DNA of 64,000 nt. Source: Kineosporiaceae bacterium. GTDB taxonomy: Bacteria; Actinomycetota; Actinomycetes; Actinomycetales; Kineosporiaceae. The position numbers and the translations under genes are program-made. Of this stretch, positions 51,928-61,362 are shown piece by piece; position 1 is the stretch's first letter, and each line of letters begins with the position of its first letter. Where the stretch lies: contig JADJPO010000003.1 in NCBI GenBank assembly GCA_016713225.1, positions 372,001-436,000 on the forward strand, in the 5' to 3' direction. The notes beneath the pieces are model-generated. The model searched no databases. It was not told the DNA's origin and saw nothing but the letters and a program-made list of their open reading frames with translations.

Positions 51928-52545
51928 TCAGCCGGGCCAGGCCGCGCCGAAACGGCCGTTGTGCGCGACGTCGGACAGTGGGCGGCGGCCTCGGCGCACC
52001 GAGGGGGAGGGGCGATCGGCCCCGGGTCGACCCAGACTGACCACCCCGACCAGGTTGCGGTCGGCCGGGATGTCGAAGGCCTCCCGGACGGCGTCGGCCC
52101 GTGCGGGAGGAACGCCGAAGAAGCAGCCGCCCAGACCGGCGTCCACGCCGGCCAGCAACAGCACCAGGGCCGCCATGCCGGTGTCGACGTCCCAGTACGG
52201 CACCGGCCACCGCGCCGGGTCACGGTCGGTCCAGCCCTTGTCGGGCTCGGCGTAGCGGCTCAGGTAGCGCTGCGGGTCGGACAGGCAGAGCACCAGCGTG
52301 GGGGCGGTGCGCATGCCGTCGAGCCACCGGTCGGCCGGGACCTGGGGATCGGTGGTGGCGGTCCAGAACCGTTCCCGGTCAACGGGTCTGGTCAGGACGA
52401 CGAAGTCCCAGCCCTGGCTGAAACCAGCGCTCGGGGCACGGATCGCCAATTCCAGAAAACGCGTCAATTGATCTCGGGAAAGATCTTCCGTGGCGTCATA
52501 GCGGCGGATCATGCGGCGCCTACGAATCACGTCTGTGAATTCCAC
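51928..52545 (-). CDS. Nitroreductase family protein
   Basis: A 205-residue flavin-dependent oxidoreductase: FTDVIRRRRMIRRYDATEDLSRDQLTRFLELAIRAPSAGFSQGWDFVVL at the FMN-binding N-terminus, and DTGMAALVLLLAGVDAGLGGCFFGV. GTG at 52545 has AGAGGG seven bases upstream. Substrate unknown. Confidence 0.88.
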   Translation of the reverse strand: MEFTDVIRRRRMIRRYDATEDLSRDQLTRFLELAIRAPSAGFSQGWDFVVLTRPVDRERFWTATTDPQVPADRWLDGMRTAPTLVLCLSDPQRYLSRYAEPDKGWTDRDPARWPVPYWDVDTGMAALVLLLAGVDAGLGGCFFGVPPARADAVREAFDIPADRNLVGVVSLGRPGADRPSPSVRRGRRPLSDVAHNGRFGAAWPG

Positions 52546-53045
52546 CTCATTGCCCTCTCTGGACAGTAAGCGATCAGTTCAGATACATACCCGCAGGTCA
52601 GAGGCCATATAACAGCAAGGTAACGACAGTGGAAGCTGTCATCGTGGTGACAAGCCTCACGGCTGATATGTCCGTAATGTCCTGACACAACGGACGTTAT
52701 GACTTTGTTATTCGGTGAATCTAGTGCAACGTTGTCACGGCAACCCCGAACCGGTTGCCGGATGTGCTCATACGCCTAGTTCCGCCGGTGAGCCATCCTC
52801 GATTCGGCAGAGACGCCGCCTACCAACGACGCCTACCCAGCTCACGGCGGAAGCGGGGGACCCACCTTCGGTGGCCCACGGTGCGCACCTCGGTGCGTGC
52901 CACAGCTGTGCACCTGAGCGATCAGGTGCGTGGCGCAGCACAGGGTCACCTCGGGGTGAAGCCGGTACCCACCGGCCGGGCAGCCTTCCCAGCCCGAACC
53001 CGACAGCTCACCTCGCAGGCGACGCCGGAAGGAAATCAACTCGTC
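52546..53045. other. Intergenic region upstream of the NlpC/P60 gene
   Basis: About 500 bases. The right half (52771-53034) is a c-di-AMP riboswitch. The left half is AT-richer and holds GTCCGT/ACGGAC arms about 14 bases apart near 52670-52695, possibly an operator or promoter element. No gene seen. Confidence 0.5.
52771..53034 (+). ncRNA. c-di-AMP riboswitch (ydaO-yuaA type)
   Basis: Leader of the NlpC/P60 gene. Family landmarks: CGCCTAGTTCCGCCGG near the start, GGCGGAAGCGGGGGACCCAC, GGGGTGAAGCCGG, and AACCCGACAGCTCACCTCGC followed by AGGCGACGCCGGAAGGA at the end. The conserved GGGGGACCCA and ACCCGACAGCTxACCTCG blocks are in the right order. In actinobacteria this riboswitch controls cell-wall hydrolases, turning them down with c-di-AMP. 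Confidence 0.92.
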
Positions 53046-53588
53046 ATGTCCGACATCCCTCGTAAACGCCTGTCCTCGTACGCCCTGGCCACGGCGGCCG
53101 TGGCCTCCACGGCGCTCCTGCTGCCGTCGGCCCCCGCCTCCGCCGCTCCGGTGGTCGCCACGACCACCGCGCTCACCAGCACCGCACCGAGCGCGGCGCC
53201 GATCTCGACTGCCCGACTCCGGGCACAGGCCGCCGCGCTGGCCAAGGCACAGTCGGTGCTGCGCACCGCTGCCTCGCTGAAGGGGCGCCCGTACCGCTAC
53301 GGCGCCGCCGGGCCGCGAGCGTTCGACTGTTCCGGGTACACCAAGTACGTCTACTCCCGCAATGGCATCGCCCTGCCGCGCACGGCGCAGCAGCAATGGC
53401 GCAAGGCCCGCAAGATCAGCAAGTTGCAGATCCGCCCCGGCGATCTGGTCTTCTTCGGTGGCAGCTACAAGTACCACGTCGCCGTGTATGCCGGTGACGG
53501 CATGGTCTGGCACTCGCCCCGCTCCGGTTCCACGGTGCGCAAGGTCAAGATCTGGACCACCCGCTGGAGCGCGGGTCGGGTCATCTGA
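53046..53588 (+). CDS. Secreted NlpC/P60 cell-wall hydrolase
   Basis: A 180-residue exported peptidase that cleaves peptidoglycan stem peptides. Signal peptide: RKRLSSYALATAAVASTALLLPSAPASAAP with cleavage near ASA. NlpC/P60 domain: GRPYRYGAAGPRAFDCSGYTKYVY (Cys nucleophile), then RPGDLVFFGGSYKYHVAVYAGDGMVWHSP with the catalytic His. The c-di-AMP riboswitch directly upstream fits a wall-hydrolase role. ATG at 53046. Confidence 0.93.
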   Translation: MSDIPRKRLSSYALATAAVASTALLLPSAPASAAPVVATTTALTSTAPSAAPISTARLRAQAAALAKAQSVLRTAASLKGRPYRYGAAGPRAFDCSGYTKYVYSRNGIALPRTAQQQWRKARKISKLQIRPGDLVFFGGSYKYHVAVYAGDGMVWHSPRSGSTVRKVKIWTTRWSAGRVI

Positions 53589-53641
53589 TCCACCCGCGCG
53601 CAGCCGGACGGCTGCCGCCGGGCCGAGGGGTGTTCGGCGAG

Positions 53642-53684
53642 GGTGATCGGCGGGTGCGGGCATGAGCCGTACCCGCCGATCACC
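53642..53684. terminator. Long hairpin between convergent genes
   Basis: GGTGATCGGCGGGT / ACCCGCCGATCACC, a perfect 14-bp inverted repeat with a 15-base loop, between the NlpC stop and the acyl-CoA synthetase stop, which it overlaps. Confidence 0.7.
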
Positions 53685-55536
53685 GGTCGGCCGAGACCGG
53701 ATCGGCAGGGTCCTCGACCCAGAACTCGCTCGGCCCGACAGCGTGGGGCGACTCCGCCCGACGCCGCGCCTCTTGCTCGCGCAGCGTCACCCGACGGATC
53801 TTGCCGGCCAGGGTCTTGGGCAGGAGGCCGAACTCCAGCCGCGTCACCCGGTTGTGGGCGGACAGCCGTTCCGCGGCGTGAGCCAGGATCGCGCGGGCCG
53901 TCTGCTCCGTGGCCGGCGCACCCTCGACCAGGGTGATGAAAGCCTTGGGGACGCTGCCGTGTCGCAGGTCCGGTGAGGGCACCACGGCCGCCTCGGCGAC
54001 CGCCGGGTGCGAGACCAGCACGCTCTCGATCTCGAACGGCGAGATCCGTGAGTCGTTGGCCTTGAACACCTCGTCGGCCCGCCCGATGTGGGTCAGATAG
54101 CCCCCTGCGTCGCGTCGGGCCATGTCGCCGGTGTGGTAAAAGCCGTGGTACATCGTCTGCGCCGTCCGGCTCTCGTCGTTGCGGTAGCCGACCATCAGCC
54201 CGGCCGGTCGCCCCAGCGGTGCCCCCTGATCGTCGCGGGGGGCCAGGCGCAGACACAGTTCCCCCTCGAGGCCGTCGGGCACCTCCTCACCGGTGATCGG
54301 GTCGAGGATGGCCACGTCGTATCCGGGCAGCGGACGCCCCATCGAGCCCGGCACCAGCGGCTGGCCCGGGGTGTTGGCGACCTGAGCCGTGGTCTCCGTC
54401 TGACCGAACCCCTCGCGCAACGGCAGGCCCCAGGCCCGGTGAACCCGTTCGGCGACCGCCTCGCTCACCCGCTCACCGGCCCCCACGAGTTCACGCAGTG
54501 CCAGGCGTCCGTTCCAGGCCTCCAGATCCGCCTCACCGAGCATCCGCCAGACCGTGGGCAGGGCGCAGAAGGTCGTCACCCCGCAGCGCGCGATGATCGA
54601 CAGCAGCCGCTCGGCATCGAGCCGGGGGCTGCGGACGGCGACCACCGTGGCCTCGGCGTTCCACGGCGCGAACACGGTGCTCCACGCGTGTTTGGCCCAG
54701 CCCGGCGAGGCGAGGTTGAGGTGTACGTCGCCGGGACGCAGCCCGATCCAGTACATGGTCGACAAACTGCCGATGGGGTAGGAGGCATGAGTGTGCTCCA
54801 CGAGCTTCGGGCGCGCCGTGGTGCCCGAGGTGAAGTAGAGCAACAGGGTGTCCTCGGCCTCGGTGCGCGCCACCTCGGCCACGGGCACCGCTGCTGTCGC
54901 CGCGGCGTAGTCGTGCCAGCCCACCACCGGTTCGCCCACGGCGATGGGTGTCCATCCCCCGAGATAGTCCGTGAACTTGCCGGTGTCCTCACTGCGGGCG
55001 ACCACGTACCGTGCCGCGCCGCGCTCGATCCGGTCGCGCAGATCGGCCGAGGCGAGTTGGGTCGCCGCCGGGATGACGGCCGCTCCCAGCCGCATGCACG
55101 CCAGCAGGGTCTCCCAGAGCTCGACCTGGTTGTCGAGCATGACCAACACCCGGTCACCGCGCAGCACGCCCAGACCGGCCAACCAGCCCGCCACGCGGCG
55201 GGATCGGTCGGCCATTTCGGCATAGGTCACCCGGACGTCGTCCTCGGGCCGCGCCGGATCGACCACCCACAGGGCGGTTCGCGCGCCGCAGGTCGGGTCG
55301 GCCGCCAGATGGTCGAACCAGTCGCGTGCCCAGTTGAACTCACCCGGATCGGGCCACCGGAATCGCTCTCGCGCCTCGTCGTAGTCCTCTCGCAAGGTGA
55401 GCAAGAGGTCTCTGGCCTGCCGGAACGAGACATGGGCGGGGGAGGCCGTCAGCTGCACGGCGTGCCCCGCCGGGCGCGTCGACGACGGTTGCTCGGGACG
55501 CCACGACGGCGTGGTGTCGGTCATATCGCGCACCAT
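53680..55536 (-). CDS. AMP-forming acyl-CoA synthetase
   Basis: A 618-residue adenylating enzyme that activates an acyl acid to acyl-CoA. Motifs: LLLYFTSGTTARPKLVEH (P-loop-like A3), GEGQTETT-type A5 as REGFGQTETTAQVAN, YHTGDMARRDAGGYLTHIGRADEVFKANDSRISPFEIE (A7-A8), and the C-terminal Lys in LPKTLAGKIRRV. Architecture resembles the medium-chain group. ATG at 55536 has AGGG upstream; 55524 is an alternative. Divergent from the GNAT fusion gene. Confidence 0.92.
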   Translation of the reverse strand: MVRDMTDTTPSWRPEQPSSTRPAGHAVQLTASPAHVSFRQARDLLLTLREDYDEARERFRWPDPGEFNWARDWFDHLAADPTCGARTALWVVDPARPEDDVRVTYAEMADRSRRVAGWLAGLGVLRGDRVLVMLDNQVELWETLLACMRLGAAVIPAATQLASADLRDRIERGAARYVVARSEDTGKFTDYLGGWTPIAVGEPVVGWHDYAAATAAVPVAEVARTEAEDTLLLYFTSGTTARPKLVEHTHASYPIGSLSTMYWIGLRPGDVHLNLASPGWAKHAWSTVFAPWNAEATVVAVRSPRLDAERLLSIIARCGVTTFCALPTVWRMLGEADLEAWNGRLALRELVGAGERVSEAVAERVHRAWGLPLREGFGQTETTAQVANTPGQPLVPGSMGRPLPGYDVAILDPITGEEVPDGLEGELCLRLAPRDDQGAPLGRPAGLMVGYRNDESRTAQTMYHGFYHTGDMARRDAGGYLTHIGRADEVFKANDSRISPFEIESVLVSHPAVAEAAVVPSPDLRHGSVPKAFITLVEGAPATEQTARAILAHAAERLSAHNRVTRLEFGLLPKTLAGKIRRVTLREQEARRRAESPHAVGPSEFWVEDPADPVSADR

Positions 55537-55588
55537 GGCACCGGCCCTGGGCGGACGGCAAGAGATCAGTGTCAGTAGGCTGAGCGGT

Positions 55589-58243
55589 GTGCTGATCCCG
55601 GAACGGCCGGCCTACCCGGAGCATTGGGAGGCCGATGTCGTCCTGCGCGACGGCGGCACCGCCCATCTGAGGCCGATCCGGCCCGAGGACGCCGAGGCGC
55701 TGCAGCGCTTCCACCTCTCCCAATCCCCGGAGTCCGTCTACCTGCGGTTCTTCGCTCCCATGCCGCGGTTGTCCGACCGCGACCTGGAGCGATTCACGGT
55801 GGTCGACCACCGCGACCGGGTGGCCATGGTCATCACCATCGGGGGCGACATCGTCGGCATCGGTCGGTACGACCGGGTGGAGGGCGACGAAGCAGAGGTC
55901 GCGTTCAACATCTCCGATCACCACCATGGCCGCGGTGTGGGGTCGGTGCTGCTCGAGCACCTGGCCGCCGCGGCGCGCGAGAACGGCCTGCACCGGTTCA
56001 TGGCCGAGGTGCTGCCGCAGAACCGCAAGATGATCGGGGTGTTCAACGACGCCGGCTACGAGGTGGCCCACCGGTACGAGGACGGCGTCATCTCCCTGAG
56101 CTTCGACATCGACCCCACCGAGAAGTCCCGGGCGGTGATGGAAGCCCGCGAGCACCGTGCCGAGGCCAGCAGCATGCACGCGTTGCTCAATCCGGGCTCG
56201 GTGGTCCTGCTCGGCGCGAGCCGCCGGGAGGACACCATCGGGCGGGCCCTGCTGACGGCGATGCAGGCCAGCGGCTTCACCGGCGCGCTGCACGTGGTGC
56301 ACCCCGAGGCCGACAGCGTTCTCGGTATCCCGGCGCACCGCCGACTGGTCGACGTCCCCCACCCGGTGGACCTGGCCGTGGTCGCCGTGCCTGCCGCCGC
56401 GGTACTGGACGTCGTCCACGACTGCACCAAGGCCGGTGTCCGGGGCATGGTGGTGGTCTCGGGTGGTTTCGCCGAAGCCGACGAGGCAGGCCTGGAACGC
56501 CAACGCGAACTGGTCACGTTGGCACGCGCCAACGGCATGCGGGTGGTCGGGCCCAACTCCTGGGGTGTGATCAACGCCGACCCGAGGGTGCGGCTGAACA
56601 TCTCGCTGCGCGCCGAGACCCCGCCGGCGGGGCGGTTCGGCGTGTTCTGCCAGTCCGGTGCGCTCTCGGTCGCGGTGCTCGACCTGGCCGCCCGGCGTTC
56701 GGTGGGCATCTCGACCTTCGTCTCGGCGGGTAACCGGGCCGACGTGTCCGCGAACGACTGCCTGCAGTACTGGGAGGCGGACGACAACACCCACGCCGTC
56801 GGGCTCTACCTCGAGAACACCGGTAACCCCCGCAAGTTCGCGCGCATCGCGCGCCGGGTCTCTCGCAGCCGCCCCGTGGTGGTGCTCACCTCGGGCACCT
56901 CCGGGTTCGCCCGGCACACCACGAGCCGGGCACCCCAGGCGCCGCCGGAGGCCTTCGACGCGATCCTGCGTCAGACCGGCTGCCTGCGCGTGGACACCGT
57001 GCGCCGCTTGTTCGACGTCGCCCAACTCCTGCTCGACCAGCCGCTGCCCGAAGGCAAGCGGGTCGCCGTCGTGGCCAACAGCCGGGCGCTGGCCGACCTG
57101 GTCGGTGACGCCTGCCTGGCCCAGCGGCTCTCGGTGGTCCACGGGCCCGTCGCCGTCCCCGAGCTGGCCGGCCCCGATGAGTTCCGGCAGGCGCTGCGGG
57201 CGGCCTTCGACGACATCTCGGTGGACGCCGTCGTCGCGGTGTTCGCCCCGGCGGTGCTCGCCCACACCCCCGACATCGCCCAGGCACTGGCCGAGACGGC
57301 GTCGGCCTCACGGCAGCCGGTGGTCGCCAGCCTGATCGGGTATGCCGGTGACGAACTGATCGCCGAGGTGGGCGAGACGGGGACGATGCAGCGCGTGCCG
57401 CTGTACGACACCCCGGAGGAAGCCGTCAGCGCGCTGGCCGACGTGGTCGGCTATGCCCAGTGGCGTCGCCGCGATCACGGTGAACGTGTCGAGGCCCGCG
57501 ACTGCGACGTCGCCGGGGCTCAGGCCCTGGTCGAGTCGGTCCTGGCCGATCATCCCGAGGGCATCGAGCTCGACCCGCGCCGGACCGCGGAGCTGTTGCG
57601 CTGCTACGGCATCGAGGTCTGGCCCTCGCTGGCCATCAAGGATCCCGCGGAGGCAGCCGAGGTCGGTACCCGGCTCGGTTGGCCCGTGGCGCTCAAGACC
57701 ACGGCGCCCTATCTGCGTCATCGGGTCGACCTGGGCGGGGTACGGCTCGACATCGGCGATGCCGGTGAACTCGCCCGCGACGTGGTCGAGATGTCCGCCC
57801 AGTTGGCGCCGCTCGGTGGTGGTGACCTCGTGGTGCAGAAGATGGCGCCCGCCGGTGTGGCGTGTGTGGTGCGTACCGTGGAGGACCCGGCCTACGGTCC
57901 GGTCGTCTCGTTCGGTCTGGGCGGGGACGCCAGCGAGTTGCTCGGTGACCTGGCGCACCGGATCGCCCCGTTGACCACGGCCGACATCGCCGACATGGTG
58001 CGCTCGGTCCGTGCCGCACCCAAGCTGTTCGGTCACCGCGGCGCTCGGCCGGTGGACGTCGCGGCCCTGGAGGACCTCATCGCGCGGGTGTCCTGTCTGG
58101 CGGACGAACTGCCTGATGTCGCCTACCTCGACCTCAACCCGATCGTGGTCGGCGAGCACGGTATCGCGGTGCTCTCGGCGACCGTCCAACTCACCACACT
58201 CGCCCGCCACGATGATCGTCGGGAGCTGGGTGCCTCGACCTGA
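55589..58243 (+). CDS. GNAT/acyl-CoA synthetase fusion, protein acetyltransferase-like (Pat-like)
   Basis: An 884-residue fusion: N-terminal GNAT domain (about 20-185; VYLRFFAPMPRLSDRDLERFTVVD and HHHGRGVGSVLLEHLAAAARENGLHR as the acetyl-CoA P-loop), then an ADP-forming-synthetase-like CoA-binding module (SVVLLGASRREDTIGRALL, GVRGMVVVSGGFAEADEAG, GPNSWGVINADPRVRLNIS) and a C-terminal ATP-grasp-like part. Order GNAT-first is seen in actinobacterial protein lysine acetyltransferases that act on acetyl-CoA synthetases. GTG at 55589. Lies beside an acyl-CoA synthetase gene, its plausible target. Confidence 0.85.
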   Translation: MLIPERPAYPEHWEADVVLRDGGTAHLRPIRPEDAEALQRFHLSQSPESVYLRFFAPMPRLSDRDLERFTVVDHRDRVAMVITIGGDIVGIGRYDRVEGDEAEVAFNISDHHHGRGVGSVLLEHLAAAARENGLHRFMAEVLPQNRKMIGVFNDAGYEVAHRYEDGVISLSFDIDPTEKSRAVMEAREHRAEASSMHALLNPGSVVLLGASRREDTIGRALLTAMQASGFTGALHVVHPEADSVLGIPAHRRLVDVPHPVDLAVVAVPAAAVLDVVHDCTKAGVRGMVVVSGGFAEADEAGLERQRELVTLARANGMRVVGPNSWGVINADPRVRLNISLRAETPPAGRFGVFCQSGALSVAVLDLAARRSVGISTFVSAGNRADVSANDCLQYWEADDNTHAVGLYLENTGNPRKFARIARRVSRSRPVVVLTSGTSGFARHTTSRAPQAPPEAFDAILRQTGCLRVDTVRRLFDVAQLLLDQPLPEGKRVAVVANSRALADLVGDACLAQRLSVVHGPVAVPELAGPDEFRQALRAAFDDISVDAVVAVFAPAVLAHTPDIAQALAETASASRQPVVASLIGYAGDELIAEVGETGTMQRVPLYDTPEEAVSALADVVGYAQWRRRDHGERVEARDCDVAGAQALVESVLADHPEGIELDPRRTAELLRCYGIEVWPSLAIKDPAEAAEVGTRLGWPVALKTTAPYLRHRVDLGGVRLDIGDAGELARDVVEMSAQLAPLGGGDLVVQKMAPAGVACVVRTVEDPAYGPVVSFGLGGDASELLGDLAHRIAPLTTADIADMVRSVRAAPKLFGHRGARPVDVAALEDLIARVSCLADELPDVAYLDLNPIVVGEHGIAVLSATVQLTTLARHDDRRELGAST

Positions 58244-58268
58244 CCTGGGAGGGTGACAGGATGGGGCC

Positions 58269-58889
58269 GTGCGTGAACGAGGAGCGGCGGTTGGGCGCGT
58301 CGAGGATGGGCTGCCCAAACACCTGCGGACCGAGGTCGAGCGGGCCGGCTACTACCCGGAGCTGATCTGCGACGTCCTGGACGTCGCAGTGGCCGGGGAG
58401 GTGGTCGACAGCTTCCTGGTGCACCCCGAGACCACCTTCGACCGCGAGGAGATCCGCCGCCACGTCACGGTGCTGGCGTTGACGGCGACGCGTCTGGTGG
58501 TCGCCCATGCCGACGACCACGAGCCGGACACCCTGAGCCCGGAGCCCTACGCCTCGGCCAGCACCGAGGCCGTCTCGTTGCGTCATATCCGCTCGCTGGT
58601 GCTCTCCCACGCGGTGACCCGTCCCGAGCAGCATCGCACCGGCGCCCTGCCGCGTGAGTTGACGATGACCATCGGCTGGGGTGGCATGAGTCGTCTCGAC
58701 CTGGAACCGGCCGGGTGCGTCGACCCCGAGTGCGAGGCCGATCACGGCTACACGGGGACCGCGGCCGCCGACGACATCACGTTGCGGTTGTCCGCCGATG
58801 CCGAGGGCACCGATGCCGTCGGGGCGGCGGTGGCGTTCGCGCGGTCGCTGTCGGCGGCGATGGCGGCCACCGGTCACCACCCGGGGTGA
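58269..58889 (+). CDS. DUF5998 family protein
   Basis: A 206-residue actinobacterial protein: LPKHLRTEVERAGYYPELICDVLDVAVAGEVVDSFLVHPETTFDREEIRRHVTVLALTATRLVVAHADDH then a beta-rich second half. Function unknown. GTG at 58269. Its stop overlaps the start of the phosphodiesterase gene (GTGA), so they are co-translated. Confidence 0.85.
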   Translation: MRERGAAVGRVEDGLPKHLRTEVERAGYYPELICDVLDVAVAGEVVDSFLVHPETTFDREEIRRHVTVLALTATRLVVAHADDHEPDTLSPEPYASASTEAVSLRHIRSLVLSHAVTRPEQHRTGALPRELTMTIGWGGMSRLDLEPAGCVDPECEADHGYTGTAAADDITLRLSADAEGTDAVGAAVAFARSLSAAMAATGHHPG

Positions 58890-60037
58890 ACCCGACCCTC
58901 GCCGACGTCCTGCCCGCGGTGGCGACGGCTCTCGGCGTCCCGTTGAGCGGCCCACCCGACGAGGGCCAGGTGGGCGAGGCTGCGGCTCGCCTGGTGCTCG
59001 AGCCCGCCCGGCATGCCGTGGTGGTGCTGCTCGATGGTCTGGGTGAGCAGTTGCTGGCCCGCCGCGGCGGACATGCGCCCTTCTTGAACTCGTTGCGACT
59101 GAACGGGTCTGGGCGCGTGATCAGCTGTGGCTTCCCCAGTACCACAGCCACCAGCCTGGCGATGTTCGGCACCGGCCGGTTGCCGGGGCAGCACGGTCTG
59201 GTCGGGCTCGACGTGCTCGACCCCGACCGCGGCGTGCTGTTCAGTGAGCTGGCCTGGGATCCCATGGTCGACCCCCATCGCTGGCAGCCGGAACCCACCG
59301 TGTTCGAACAGGTCGCCGCAGACGGCGTGGACGTCGTCCGGGTGGGGCCGGCCTATTTCGACGGGTCCGGGTTGACCGAGGCGGCTCTGCGTGGCGGCCG
59401 CTTCGCCGCCGCCACGGCCCTGGATCAGCGGGTGGAGGCCACCGTGGCGGCGCTGCGCGCGCTCGGCTCGCGGCGGCGCGGCCTGGTCTATCTGTACTGG
59501 GGTGAGATCGACAAGGTCGGTCACGTGGCCGGCTGTGAGTCGTGGCAGTGGGGTGAGGAACTCGCCACGGTGGACGCCGCGCTGTCGCGACTGGTCGCTC
59601 GGCTGTCGCGGGACACGCTGATCGTGGTCACCGCCGACCACGGCATGGTCGACGTGCCGTTCGCCGACCGGGTGGACGTCGCCCACGAACCGACGCTCGC
59701 CGCCGGGGTGGAGCAGGTCGGAGGCGAGCCGCGGGGTCTGCACCTCTACTGCCGCACTGGTGCCGCGGACGACGTGCTCGCGGCCTGGCGGGAGCGGCTC
59801 GGCGATCGCCTCGAGCTGTTGAGCCGTCAGGACGCCATGGCCGCCGGCTGGTTCGGTCCGGTGCACCCTCGGGTGGTGCCGCGGATCGGCGACGTGGTCG
59901 GTTCGGCCCGGGGCACCACGGCCGTGGTCGACTCGCGGACGGCGCGCAAGGAGGTCCTCGCCTTGCTGGGGCTGCACGGAGCCCGGACCGACGCCGAACA
60001 GCTGGTGCCGCTCCTGGTCACCCGCGGCCGAGCCTGA
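58886..60037 (+). CDS. Alkaline-phosphatase-superfamily hydrolase (nucleotide pyrophosphatase-like)
   Basis: A 383-residue metalloenzyme: AVVVLLDGLGEQLL (metal Asp), nucleophile Thr in FPSTTATSLAMFGTGRLPGQHGLVG, LVYLYWGEIDKVGHVAG (metal Asp/His), and VVTADHGMVDV (metal Asp/His). Matches the NPP/alkaline phosphatase fold. The substrate is unknown. Co-translated with DUF5998, a linkage conserved in actinobacteria. Confidence 0.88.
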   Translation: MNPTLADVLPAVATALGVPLSGPPDEGQVGEAAARLVLEPARHAVVVLLDGLGEQLLARRGGHAPFLNSLRLNGSGRVISCGFPSTTATSLAMFGTGRLPGQHGLVGLDVLDPDRGVLFSELAWDPMVDPHRWQPEPTVFEQVAADGVDVVRVGPAYFDGSGLTEAALRGGRFAAATALDQRVEATVAALRALGSRRRGLVYLYWGEIDKVGHVAGCESWQWGEELATVDAALSRLVARLSRDTLIVVTADHGMVDVPFADRVDVAHEPTLAAGVEQVGGEPRGLHLYCRTGAADDVLAAWRERLGDRLELLSRQDAMAAGWFGPVHPRVVPRIGDVVGSARGTTAVVDSRTARKEVLALLGLHGARTDAEQLVPLLVTRGRA

Positions 60038-60052
60038 GCGGCTCGGCGGCGT

Positions 60053-61198
60053 TCACTCCCGGCGTCCGCCGAAGACGATGTCGTCCCAGCTGGGCACGCT
60101 GGCGCGCTTGCTGCGCCGCGGTGGCGGTGGCGGTGGCGGTGGTGGCGTGGGTGCCTCGGCCGCGGGTTCGGCCACCACTGGCACAGGCTTGACCACACCG
60201 ACCGGACTCACCGCCCCGGCTGCCGCGGGGGCGCTGGGTGCACCGGGGGAAGCCGGTTTCACCGCGGGCACCGGCGAGATCGTCACCGCGACCGGGGACT
60301 CGGGCAGGGTGAGCACCTCGGCGTCCATCGCCTCGTCCGGTCGTGACCGCGGCGGGTGGGCTGCCGGTGGCAGACCGTCGTCCTCGAAGTCCGACAGGTC
60401 GTCGAGTGGTCGCTGTCGCCGACCACGACGCTCCCGCAGCGTGTCCAGCAGGTCGACCGTGGAGGCCGCGGGCCATGCTGCGGGGGAGGAGGGCGGCTCG
60501 GCCTGGCGGACCCCGCCGTCGGCCTCGACGTCATAGATGTGCTCGTGGCCGCGGTCGTGGTCATCGGCGGCGCGCAGCGGCACCAGTCGTCGGTGAACCG
60601 CCGCCCCCGGGCTCGACCCGGGCGTCTCGTTCTCGGTCAGCCAGCGCGCCTCGTCGTCCTGTGCGGTGACGTGACGCAGCTGTGCGTTGTAGGCCCACTG
60701 GGCCTGACGCTGACGCGTCCCGGCGGTGAAGGCCAGGGTGACGATCCAGGTGCCGTCCTCCGTGCGCCAGGCATCCCACGAGCCCTCGCCGTGTTCCACC
60801 TCGCGGACGGCCAGTCGTTCGGTCACCAACTCACCGAGGGTGGGGACGGTGCCGTCCAGCCGTGAAACCCCTCGCAAGCGCACCGCACGGGCCTGCCGGA
60901 CGACGAATTCCCGTTCGGCGAGAACGGGTCCCTCGTAGCGGCGGATGTGTTCGATCGCGACACCGGAGTCGGCGGCGATCTGTTCGGCGCTCTCGCCGGA
61001 CCTGATCCGGGCCTGGATGTCCCGCGGACGCAACCGCCCGTCCTGTTCGATCTGCAGCTGACCCAGGCGAGGACGGTCGCGGCGCACGGCAGCACGAAGC
61101 GGCTCGTCGACCCGGACCCTGAACCTCTGGCCCTCGGCCCCCGCCAATACCAGGTGCTCCCCGTCGTCATGGACGCCGACGAGCGTGAGGTCCTGCAT
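60053..61198 (-). CDS. sepH: Cell division protein SepH (DUF3071)
   Basis: A 381-residue FtsZ-associated septation protein of actinobacteria. The N-terminal DUF3071 domain with helix-turn-helix reads LRPRDIQARIRSGESAEQIAADSGVAIEHIRRYEGPVLAERE; the middle is disordered with a nine-residue proline run before PRRSKRASVPSWDDIVFGGRRE. C-terminal SVPSWDDIVFG is the conserved tail. ATG at 61198; divergent from the ferrochelatase gene with 164 bases between. Confidence 0.94.
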   Translation of the reverse strand: MQDLTLVGVHDDGEHLVLAGAEGQRFRVRVDEPLRAAVRRDRPRLGQLQIEQDGRLRPRDIQARIRSGESAEQIAADSGVAIEHIRRYEGPVLAEREFVVRQARAVRLRGVSRLDGTVPTLGELVTERLAVREVEHGEGSWDAWRTEDGTWIVTLAFTAGTRQRQAQWAYNAQLRHVTAQDDEARWLTENETPGSSPGAAVHRRLVPLRAADDHDRGHEHIYDVEADGGVRQAEPPSSPAAWPAASTVDLLDTLRERRGRRQRPLDDLSDFEDDGLPPAAHPPRSRPDEAMDAEVLTLPESPVAVTISPVPAVKPASPGAPSAPAAAGAVSPVGVVKPVPVVAEPAAEAPTPPPPPPPPPRRSKRASVPSWDDIVFGGRRE

Positions 61199-61362
61199 GC
61201 GTCACCCCTCCAGCTGCGTCCTGGTTCGACTGTGCCATCCCGCGCACCGATGGCGAAGCATGTCACCGGGCATGTCGGCGAGCGACTGGTCCGTCTGGCT
61301 CCCGTGTGGCTGGCGTGTGGCTCGCGTGTTGAGTCGCTCGTGGGTGGTGCGAGGATGCCCGG

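Noticed and set aside
53655..53671. GCATGAGC resembling the arm of the palindromic repeat family
   Set aside because: Only 8 bases match, inside the loop of a different hairpin.
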